DNA of 34,876 nucleotides from Gemmatimonadota bacterium (GTDB lineage Bacteria; Gemmatimonadota; Gemmatimonadetes; Gemmatimonadales; GWC2-71-9). Shown one piece after another: positions 1-5,498 of the stretch. The DNA is taken from positions 1-34,876 of the forward strand of contig JACQVB010000063.1 of NCBI GenBank assembly GCA_016209985.1, read 5' to 3'. The translations under genes were made by a program, and so were the position numbers. Position 1 is the stretch's first letter. The number at the start of each line of letters is the position of its first letter. The notes under the pieces were generated by a model. That model searched no databases. It saw only the letters and a list, made by a program, of their open reading frames with translations, and had not been told where the DNA came from.

Positions 1-42
1 CCAGTTCTTGATGGCGAATCGAGCATTCGCGCTCTTCTTCAT
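1..42 (-). CDS. N-terminal fragment of a DUF3224-like protein (runs off the left edge)
   Basis: An ATG at 42 on the minus strand is preceded by a good Shine-Dalgarno (GGAGAAGG, a few bases upstream) and opens a frame MKKSANARFAIKNW that runs off the window. The first residues resemble the start of DUF3224 proteins, small beta-barrel proteins of unknown function that begin with a similar F-x-I/V-K-x-W segment. Only 14 codons are visible, so the family call is a guess from the start pattern and the ribosome site. It lies about 210 bp downstream of the HipB-like gene, where a hipA toxin gene would normally be. Confidence 0.4.
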   Translation of the reverse strand, partial: MKKSANARFAIKNW

Positions 43-251
43 GTGCCCTTCTCCGGGTAATCGGGAACGGGGATTCCCTGGCGCTGCCTGACGAATCTGC
101 GCTTAAGCTGCGTGCGACATGGCCGCGTCCGCAACGTCTGGCCAAATTGCCGGCGAGTGAACGCAACGGCTTCTTACTCGGTCGCGCACGCCAGCTTCAA
201 CAAGATGTGGTACGCCGTTCAAATCCACGTATACAGTGATCCGTCGGTCGG

Positions 252-587
252 TCACGGCTTGGAACCTTGAGGTGTCCGCGGGTGTCTTGCGCGCATGGGC
301 AGTCTTTTCTCGTCTAGCCCAAGGCCTACAGCATCTCGAGCTACGTCAGCCAGGTTCGCGAAGGCGTCGATGAACCCGAGCACGAACATGACGGTGGCAT
401 AGATACCGACCGACACGGTCGGCTCACCCCGCTCGACCTTTAGGAGAGTTGGTCGGGTGATGAAAGCTCGTTCGGCCACAATAGCCGAAGGAATACGCCG
501 TCTAAGGCGAGCATACCTGATATCCTGACCGAGCTTCCTCAGGGCGCGCTTTACAGGCGTCGGTAATGGCGGCTGTGTTCTAGGCAT
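252..587 (-). CDS. HipB-like XRE-family DNA-binding regulator, orphan antitoxin
   Basis: Small (111 aa) helix-turn-helix protein. Residues about 15-60 form an XRE/HipB-type domain with the recognisable RPTLLKVERGEPTVS segment of HipB-like antitoxins. The tail is basic. I start it at the ATG at 587 rather than at an upstream in-frame start, because AAAGGA lies just before this ATG and the upstream codons would lie inside the promoter and operator. Such proteins normally repress their own operon and neutralise a HipA kinase encoded just downstream. No hipA follows here; the next gene is a DUF3224-like start. It may be an orphan left after loss of the toxin, or may have been recruited as a repressor of something else. 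The DNA-binding role is well supported; the antitoxin role is family inference. Confidence 0.8.
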   Translation of the reverse strand: MPRTQPPLPTPVKRALRKLGQDIRYARLRRRIPSAIVAERAFITRPTLLKVERGEPTVSVGIYATVMFVLGFIDAFANLADVARDAVGLGLDEKRLPMRARHPRTPQGSKP

Positions 588-593
588 AATATC

Positions 594-647
594 CTTTACA
601 CTAAAAGGGCTTAGTGTAAAGTATATTTTTTTACTAACCAGTGGCAA
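594..647 (-). promoter_or_regulatory. Promoter with overlapping palindromic operator for the HipB-like gene
   Basis: Read on the minus strand there is TTGCCA (647-642), a 16-nt spacer, then TATACT (625-620), a good housekeeping-type promoter. A perfect inverted repeat with 11-bp arms, CTTTACACTAA (594-604) and TTAGTGTAAAG (611-621), separated by 6 nt, overlaps the end of the -10 box, the expected start of transcription and the Shine-Dalgarno. This is the layout expected for autorepression by the HipB-like protein. The sequence pattern is observed; binding is inferred. Confidence 0.65.
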
Positions 648-731
648 CAGCAGGAGGACCTAGGTCGCTCGAAAGGTAGGCCTGTCGCGCGTGGTAGATC
701 TTCCCGAGGCCGCTCGCTTGTCTGGCTACTC

Positions 732-751
732 GGTCTTGCCGGTCCAAACGG
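732..751 (+). repeat. Direct repeat, left copy (flanks the fic / prlF-yhaV patch)
   Basis: The 20-bp sequence GGTCTTGCCGGTCSAAACGG occurs here (S = C) and again at 4053-4072 (S = G), in the same orientation with one mismatch. The interval contains fic, the PrlF-YhaV pair and a coiled-coil gene fragment. The copies could be target duplications or attachment-site remnants, but no integrase or transposase is seen between them. Confidence 0.5.
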
Positions 752-765
752 CCCCAAACGGCCCC
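746..765 (+). repeat. Tandem AAACGGCCCC pair downstream of fic
   Basis: Two perfect adjacent copies of AAACGGCCCC (746-755 and 756-765). A nearly identical tandem pair, AAACGGCCCCC twice, occurs at 2624-2645 on the other side of fic in the same orientation. The two pairs bracket the fic gene and its promoter region. Function unknown. Confidence 0.5.
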
Positions 766-790
766 GCGAACGCCTGCGAAAATGTTCAAG

Positions 791-2386
791 TCACCTTGAA
801 TGACCCATCGCTGTGCCCCTCCATACCCGATCCGCTCGCTGGTTGAGGAATCGACCCCAAGGGACAAAATCCTCGTCTACCTGAGCGCGTTCTAAGGCAT
901 TGAAATACTCTGTCCGATCCTCTGCCACGATGGTCACCCAGGGCCAGCCATCAGAACCGAGTATCAGATTCATCAGCAGGCGGCCAATTCTTCCGTTGCC
1001 GTCGACGTAGGGATGAATCGTCTCGAACGCCCAATGCGCCATCGCTGCTCGGCGCACGGGCGGGACATCCAACTCGTTCACTAGTCGGCAGAACAGAGTC
1101 ATCAGGCCAGGAAGCTTTTCCGGCCCGGGCGGCACGTGGAGGCTTTTCCGGATGAACGCCGGCCGGTTGCGCCAAGTTCGCAGATCCGCGGCCGACACGA
1201 TCCCGGCGTCGATGGATGGCAACCACAGGGCAGCGTTGAGATCGTGAATCAGCGCTTCAGTGAGCTGCATGGGCGCCGTTCGCTGGGGTAGCAAATCGAG
1301 CGTTTTGTCGAACGCTATCGCGTAACCTTTCAGCGCCATAAGCCGTTTCACCTCTTCGGCGCTGCGCCCGCTGCTGGTAGCCGTTCCACGGAGCACGGCA
1401 TCAACTTCGTCTCGACTGACCTTGTAGCCCTCAATGGTTGTGGAATGGTATGTGTCCTCTCGCTTCGCCTCACGCGCGATGCGCAAGATGTCGACCCTGG
1501 AGAGAGCCCCCTGCCTCTGAGGTTGCACCTTCGCGGACTCGAGCTGTTTTGCTCCGCGCCCGAATAGTTCTGCAAAGCGATCCAGCCAAGGGGTACCGGT
1601 TCGCGGGGCATCACGGAGCGTTGGCGGAAGTACGAGACTACCACGACCTGTCTTTGAGGGGCTGGGTCGTTTGGCCCCCAGGTCATGCAACGTGTTTGCA
1701 ATGCGATCCGCCAAATCGGTATTTCCTGCTTCCCGCGCCAATTCGCCGATCCGAGCAAATACGACGGGCTTGCCCAGCACTTCATAGACTCGCTCGAGGT
1801 CCGACAACCCGACCACCAGTGTTCGGAGCCAAGATCCAACTAGGGGGAGGTTTCCTCTCAAGTCACCGATGGTGAGCGCTTGGAGTAACCAGGCGGGGGC
1901 GGTCACCGGAAGCTGGATTCCAGCCACAGCGACGGGCCGCGGAGCGGATGGTGTACCTGGAAGACCGGCGATTTCCGGCGCAGTTCCCGCTGGCATCGGG
2001 TCGATCACAATCTCATGGGCAGGATCGATGTGATAACGGCGTTTGCTCTGATTGATCCCTTGCCGTATGAGAAGTGTTTCTCGGGGGGTTTCATCTCCCA
2101 CAAGAATTCGAACGGCGCCTAATCGGTCTAGAGCGGCGGGGGTGTATTGTTTGGTGAGCAGCTCCACCAATGGCCAGTATCCTCTCATTCTGACGACCTC
2201 GTCCGGCTCATCGTTGGGGACTCGGAAAATCCACGCTCCTCCGTCCAAAGCGTCGATGAGAAGGCGTTCCCGTCGCAGGATTTCCAGGGCGGCAGGGGAG
2301 GGCAGATCTTTTGGGCCCCCGATCACTTGCTGAGCAGAGGTCATACGGTCAGCCCATTGGCGTGCTTCTTCCCTTGGGGTAGGCAT
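791..2386 (-). CDS. Fic-domain AMP-transferase (class II) with a long extra N-terminal region
   Basis: A 531-aa protein with the Fic active-site motif HPYVDGNGRIGR at residues 458-469. Its histidine is the catalytic base in Fic enzymes that move AMP from ATP to target-protein hydroxyls. The autoinhibitory motif STTIEG, matching [S/T]xxxE[G/N], is at 315-320, in front of the Fic core, which makes this a class II Fic. It should be self-inhibited until the helix moves. The first roughly 230 residues are outside the usual Fic fold; the segment RQGINQSKRRYHIDPAHEIV and the following PAWLLQ region resemble AbiEi-type antitoxin/winged-helix proteins, a tentative match. The ATG at 2386 has a strong GAGGAG site seven bases upstream. 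Four spaced repeats lie directly upstream. It could be a toxin with a built-in antitoxin or a housekeeping modifier. Confidence 0.85.
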   Translation of the reverse strand: MPTPREEARQWADRMTSAQQVIGGPKDLPSPAALEILRRERLLIDALDGGAWIFRVPNDEPDEVVRMRGYWPLVELLTKQYTPAALDRLGAVRILVGDETPRETLLIRQGINQSKRRYHIDPAHEIVIDPMPAGTAPEIAGLPGTPSAPRPVAVAGIQLPVTAPAWLLQALTIGDLRGNLPLVGSWLRTLVVGLSDLERVYEVLGKPVVFARIGELAREAGNTDLADRIANTLHDLGAKRPSPSKTGRGSLVLPPTLRDAPRTGTPWLDRFAELFGRGAKQLESAKVQPQRQGALSRVDILRIAREAKREDTYHSTTIEGYKVSRDEVDAVLRGTATSSGRSAEEVKRLMALKGYAIAFDKTLDLLPQRTAPMQLTEALIHDLNAALWLPSIDAGIVSAADLRTWRNRPAFIRKSLHVPPGPEKLPGLMTLFCRLVNELDVPPVRRAAMAHWAFETIHPYVDGNGRIGRLLMNLILGSDGWPWVTIVAEDRTEYFNALERAQVDEDFVPWGRFLNQRADRVWRGTAMGHSR

Positions 2387-2418
2387 TCGGGGCTCCTCGT
2401 GGCCGGCCTCGAACTCTC

Positions 2419-2502
2419 CGGCGGATTTTCCTAGTTATTGCCGGCGGATTCGCCTAGAGTATGACGGCGGATTTACCTAATGGTACTCGGCGGATTCGGT
2501 TA
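2419..2502. repeat. Four iteron-like repeats upstream of fic, exact 23-bp period
   Basis: Copies of CGGCGGATTNNCCTA start at 2419, 2442, 2465 and 2488, so the period is exactly 23 bp. The fourth copy is degenerate at its end (CGGTTA). The 8-bp stretches between copies are unrelated to one another. The array lies about 33-116 bp upstream of the fic ATG. Candidates are operator repeats for a DNA-binding domain such as the Fic N-terminal region, or the multiply repeated end of a lost IS21-type insertion sequence. No istA or istB is present. Confidence 0.7.
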
Positions 2503-2623
2503 ACGCAACCGTTGCGGACGGGGGTCTGAAATAGCTAAGCCATTGATGGGGAGTAAGTTAGTAAATCAAACCATATGAGCGAGGAGCGGACCGCTGCCGC
2601 GAGGCCGGCTCGATCTCCCGCTG

Positions 2624-2645
2624 AAACGGCCCCCAAACGGCCCCC
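2624..2645 (+). repeat. Tandem AAACGGCCCCC pair upstream of fic
   Basis: Two perfect adjacent 11-mers AAACGGCCCCC (2624-2634 and 2635-2645). They match the 10-mer pair at 746-765, differing mainly by one extra C per unit. See that entry. Confidence 0.5.
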
Positions 2646-2871
2646 GCAGTTACCAAAGTAAAACGCCCGACCCCGCAAGCATCAGCAAGATCGAGCGTTA
2701 GTAAATCGGGACGCGGGGATTTGATCGGAATGGTACGAGCCGCAGGCGAGTACCGACGAAGAACGCGCTTGGGTCAGTGGCCCGAGCGCGTTCAACCCGG
2801 GACCCCCTGAACCCCATTCAGGGGATCGATGAGATGCGCCGGTGGCGCAACCGCCAACGCCCACCCGGTTC

Positions 2872-2910
2872 TTGACCGTCTGGACGGATGTTCTTACGTT
2901 TGTACGTACA
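2872..2910 (+). promoter_or_regulatory. Candidate promoter and palindromic operator of prlF-yhaV
   Basis: TTGACC (2872-2877) and TACGTT (2895-2900) are separated by 17 nt, with a fair -35 and a weak -10. A perfect palindrome TGTACGTACA (2901-2910) follows immediately, 12 bp before the prlF ATG, where a self-binding antitoxin would repress. PrlF-type antitoxins are known to autoregulate their operon; the specific site is inferred. Confidence 0.4.
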
Positions 2911-2922
2911 CGTGGAGGATCG

Positions 2923-3315
2923 ATGACATACCGCGCCAAAGCCGCGACAGTGGGAAACTCCAGGGCACTGCGCGTGGACTCCGCGCTGTTTCGCGCCCAT
3001 CCCGAGTTTGCAGTGGGCGAGTTCGACGTCAGCGTTATTGCACCCGGCCGCATGCTCATTCAGGCGGTGTCCGATGCGCCCGCGGACGAAACCGACCCGG
3101 TGTTCGATGCGTTTCTCGGATTCCTGGAGCACCAGATGGCGCAGCGGCCTGATCTGATCACGAACGTCACTGACGCGGATCGTCGTTCGGCTGATGATCT
3201 CCTGGGTGGCGTCGAGTCCGCTCCGGACGAAGACCTTGGAGATGCCTTCGTGCTTCCCCATGCGCGGCCGACACCGCCGACACGCAAGCGCGCGCGCAAG
3301 ACGACCAAGAAGTGA
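2923..3315 (+). CDS. prlF: PrlF/SohA-family antitoxin (AbrB-like), partner of YhaV
   Basis: A 130-aa protein beginning MTYRAKAATVGNSRALRVDS, the swapped-hairpin AbrB/SpoVT-like DNA-binding fold of PrlF antitoxins, with VGNSRALRV near residues 9-17. The middle (DEDL region) is acidic and the C-terminus is Lys/Arg-rich (about residues 117-130). I start it at the ATG at 2923, which has GGAGG five bases upstream; a longer frame from 2842 has no such site. The yhaV toxin gene follows. In E. coli PrlF binds YhaV, neutralises its RNase activity and represses the operon. The basic tail is longer than in E. coli PrlF (111 aa) and may contact DNA or toxin. Confidence 0.88.
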   Translation: MTYRAKAATVGNSRALRVDSALFRAHPEFAVGEFDVSVIAPGRMLIQAVSDAPADETDPVFDAFLGFLEHQMAQRPDLITNVTDADRRSADDLLGGVESAPDEDLGDAFVLPHARPTPPTRKRARKTTKK

Positions 3316-3422
3316 CCCCGTCTCGCTGATCGCCGACTGTGGGTGATCGTCGTAAGGATCGCCAAGGTCGCCGCCAACAGCCGGAGAAACAGGCCAGCCG
3401 ACAGGCAGTGGCGCCGCCGGGG

Positions 3423-3917
3423 ATGGCGACCCCGGCGATCCAGGCGCCGGTCGTCGTCAACGGCTGGAGGTTGCTCTTCTGGAGCTCATTTCGTGAGCGG
3501 TGGACTGCAATCCGCGACGCCGCCCGCGCCGCCCGTGAGGCCGATCCGGACGGCGATCGGCACGCCCCGGCGGTCAAGTTCTTCAGAACGGTTCGCGACC
3601 TCGTCTTCGAGGAAATACCGGCGAATCCGGACCATCCGCAGTTTCGGCAAGGCAAGACGCTTGGCGGCGAGCACTCGCACTGGCGGCGAGCCAAGTTCCA
3701 CCGGCGTTTCCGGTTGTTTTTCCGATTCCATTCGGCATCGCGCACCATCGTGTATGCATGGTTGAACGATGAGACTACCTTGAGGAAAGCGGGAAGTCGG
3801 ACGGACGCCTATGCGGTATTTCGGCGGATGCTTGAACGGGGAACGCCGCCGTCGGACTGGGAAGCGCTGATGAAGGCGTGCGATGCCGCGACGGCCGACG
3901 AAGGCGGAACTCCGTAG
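3423..3917 (+). CDS. yhaV: YhaV-family toxin (ribosome-dependent RNase)
   Basis: A 164-aa protein similar along its whole length to E. coli YhaV (154 aa). Recognisable blocks are VNGW near the start, FRQGKTLGGEHSHWRRAKF in the middle, then RLFFRF, AWLNDETTLRKAGSRTDAY, and RGTPPSDWEAL near the end. YhaV cleaves mRNA during translation and stops growth unless bound by PrlF. The start is uncertain: a GTG at 3339 would add 28 Arg/Gln-rich residues, while the ATG at 3423 places VNGW close to the N-terminus as in E. coli, so I prefer 3423. The gene lies about 107 bp after prlF on that start, or 23 bp if the GTG is used. No inactivating change is visible, so the pair looks functional. Confidence 0.88.
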   Translation: MATPAIQAPVVVNGWRLLFWSSFRERWTAIRDAARAAREADPDGDRHAPAVKFFRTVRDLVFEEIPANPDHPQFRQGKTLGGEHSHWRRAKFHRRFRLFFRFHSASRTIVYAWLNDETTLRKAGSRTDAYAVFRRMLERGTPPSDWEALMKACDAATADEGGTP

Positions 3918-3943
3918 GACGCCGGCTCCCCCGTCGGCATGCC

Positions 3944-4078
3944 ATGGGTGACTCACCCGCTCCGGATCGAGGCGCTGTGCTGCGCGCCCGACTGGCGGCC
4001 CTCGAAGAGGAACGGCGGTCGCTTCAGCGCGAGTTGGTGAGCAGGGAAAACGGGTCTTGCCGGTCGAAACGGGAGTAG
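3944..4078 (+). CDS. Short coiled-coil open frame, probable 5' remnant of a larger gene
   Basis: A 44-aa frame starting MGDSPAPDRGAVLRARLAAL and continuing as a predicted coiled coil (EEERRSLQREL), then ending in a short unrelated tail. The opening looks like the N-terminus of larger proteins that begin with a short Pro/Arg segment and a leucine-rich coiled coil, for example some primase/helicase proteins of accessory regions; that comparison is tentative. The last codons lie inside the right direct repeat (4053-4072), so the gene may have been cut by the recombination that made the repeat. It may equally be a chance frame. Confidence 0.3.
   Translation: MGDSPAPDRGAVLRARLAALEEERRSLQRELVSRENGSCRSKRE
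4053..4072 (+). repeat. Direct repeat, right copy
   Basis: Second copy of GGTCTTGCCGGTCSAAACGG (S = G), 3.3 kb from the first at 732-751. It marks the right border of the fic/prlF-yhaV patch, right before the convergent end of the sarcosine-oxidase operon. Confidence 0.5.
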
Positions 4079-4088
4079 CCCCCTCCCG
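4070..4088. terminator. Possible bidirectional terminator hairpin between convergent units
   Basis: CGGGAG (4070-4075) and CTCCCG (4083-4088) can pair around a 7-nt loop. The hairpin sits between the yhaV-side plus-strand genes and the 3' end of the minus-strand operon. It lacks a T-run, so it is at best a weak terminator. Confidence 0.25.
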
Positions 4089-4106
4089 GGCCCACCTGCG
4101 TCGCAT

Positions 4107-5477
4107 TCAGCTCGTCCGCCCGGGCTTGGGTGCCCCATCCGGCCCGTTGTCCCAGTCCTGGGCGCTGGAGACGTTCGGCATTCCCCATTGGTGACCGTTC
4201 CATCCGTCGAACCCGTCCATCTTGAACGCCCAAAAACCGGTGGTGAAGTCGCTGATCACGATCAGACCGTCGGCGTTCCGAACGTCCACGCCCCACGCCC
4301 CGTCGAAGATGCAACCCAAGGCGCCAATGCAGCGCCTGCCGTCGGGTCCATCATAGGTGTCGTAGTAGCCCACCGTGTAAGGGTTCGTTGGGTCCATCAT
4401 GTTGACGACCTGCAGCCCATCCTCGAACGACGAGACGAAAACGTACGGCCAGCGGACTTCATGATTGTGAGGAGCGTGCTTCCAATTCGCCGACCAGGCT
4501 CCGATGGGGCGAGAGATGGTCTTTACCTGCCCGTCCAGCGCCGGCTTCAAGTCGAAGAACCGGAGCGGCTGGTACTGGTGTTCCGTTTCGGTCACGGCAT
4601 AGCGGCCGTCCGGTGTCGGGGTGAACGTGTGACCGAAGGGGACCCCGGCGATGCCAGTGAGCGAGGCGAGCAGCTTGGGATCGTTCAGGTTCGTTATGTC
4701 GTACACGTAATAGCCCTGCGCGCCCGCCCCGTAGAAGCGGTCCTGGTGACTGACCGGGTCGTATCCGACATAGAAATCGTGATATCCGGTCAGGCTGGGC
4801 ACGACCGGGGACGCCTGAGTGTTCGCCGGCACGGGGACCTTGGCGATGAGCCCGGCGGCGCCGTTCTGCCCGTTGGCTACGACCTTGTCGATGTCGTAGA
4901 CATGCGCAAACGGCGACTGCGTGGTGGCGAACAGAAGCGCCAGACCGTTTGAGTGCTTGTAGGAGAACGTTTCGTGGAATCCGCCCGGGATGTCCGGGTG
5001 CCTGATGCGGGCGACCTCGCGGACTTTGGATGTGTCGGGTAGCGCGGTAACGTCCCACACGATCGCACCGAGATCGTTGTCCGGTCCGCCCGCCGCGAAT
5101 TGAAACCCGTTGGCGAAGTAGTACCGCCCCCGGCTCTTGAGGTAGGTCGGCGCCAGTGCCCCGGAGCCCTGGTGCAACTCGGCGTTCTCGATGCGCCAGT
5201 CGTAGATGATGTGGGCCTTGGCCGGGTCCTTCAGGCTGATGATCACGATGCCCGACGGTACATACCGCTTCGGTACGTAGGCATAAGGCCGCGAGAGTTC
5301 CTGTTCGATCTCGACGTCGGTCGTGCTGAATGCGCTACCATCCAGCGGGATATGCGCGACCAGGCTGACATTCGCGCTTCGCTGGGTTCCCGGAGCACGT
5401 TGCGCGTCCAGGACATGAGCGACGGTCAATGTGGCACTCAGGCATACGAGACTCGAGAGAATGCTCCTGGTGATCAT
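4107..5477 (-). CDS. Secreted LVIVD-repeat-like beta-propeller protein
   Basis: A 456-aa protein with an N-terminal signal peptide (hydrophobic residues about 5-22, likely cleavage near LDAQ). The rest has repeated beta-propeller-like blades with patterns such as GIVIISLKDP, YYVYDITNLNDP, LQVVNMMDPTNP and GLIVISDF, typical of LVIVD repeat proteins. The HAPHNHEVRW stretch is histidine-rich and could bind metal. No catalytic function can be assigned; such proteins are usually periplasmic or secreted. It starts 21 bp after the symporter stop codon, with a GAGG ribosome site, and is probably the last gene of the sox operon. A role as a periplasmic binding or enzyme component for the same substrate is only an inference from position. 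Confidence 0.7.
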   Translation of the reverse strand: MITRSILSSLVCLSATLTVAHVLDAQRAPGTQRSANVSLVAHIPLDGSAFSTTDVEIEQELSRPYAYVPKRYVPSGIVIISLKDPAKAHIIYDWRIENAELHQGSGALAPTYLKSRGRYYFANGFQFAAGGPDNDLGAIVWDVTALPDTSKVREVARIRHPDIPGGFHETFSYKHSNGLALLFATTQSPFAHVYDIDKVVANGQNGAAGLIAKVPVPANTQASPVVPSLTGYHDFYVGYDPVSHQDRFYGAGAQGYYVYDITNLNDPKLLASLTGIAGVPFGHTFTPTPDGRYAVTETEHQYQPLRFFDLKPALDGQVKTISRPIGAWSANWKHAPHNHEVRWPYVFVSSFEDGLQVVNMMDPTNPYTVGYYDTYDGPDGRRCIGALGCIFDGAWGVDVRNADGLIVISDFTTGFWAFKMDGFDGWNGHQWGMPNVSSAQDWDNGPDGAPKPGRTS

Positions 5478-5498
5478 GGTAGCCTCGCTGTGAAAGCG

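Larger units (their letters stand above)
2387..2922. other. Intergenic region between divergent fic and prlF
   Basis: About 535 bp without a convincing gene. It holds the four 23-bp-spaced repeats (2419-2502), a tandem AAACGGCCCCC pair (2624-2645), two copies of GTTAGTAAATC (near 2558 and 2696) and the prlF promoter region. The short overlapping frames here show no recognisable domain. It looks like a patchwork of mobile-element remnants and control sequences. Confidence 0.5.

Noticed and set aside
634-867. Minus-strand 77-codon frame between fic and the HipB-like gene
   Set aside because: It overlaps the fic end and the HipB promoter, and shows no homology or ribosome site.
2419-2502. CRISPR array
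   Set aside because: The repeat unit is about 15 bp with only 8-bp intervals, far too short for CRISPR spacers, and no cas gene is nearby.
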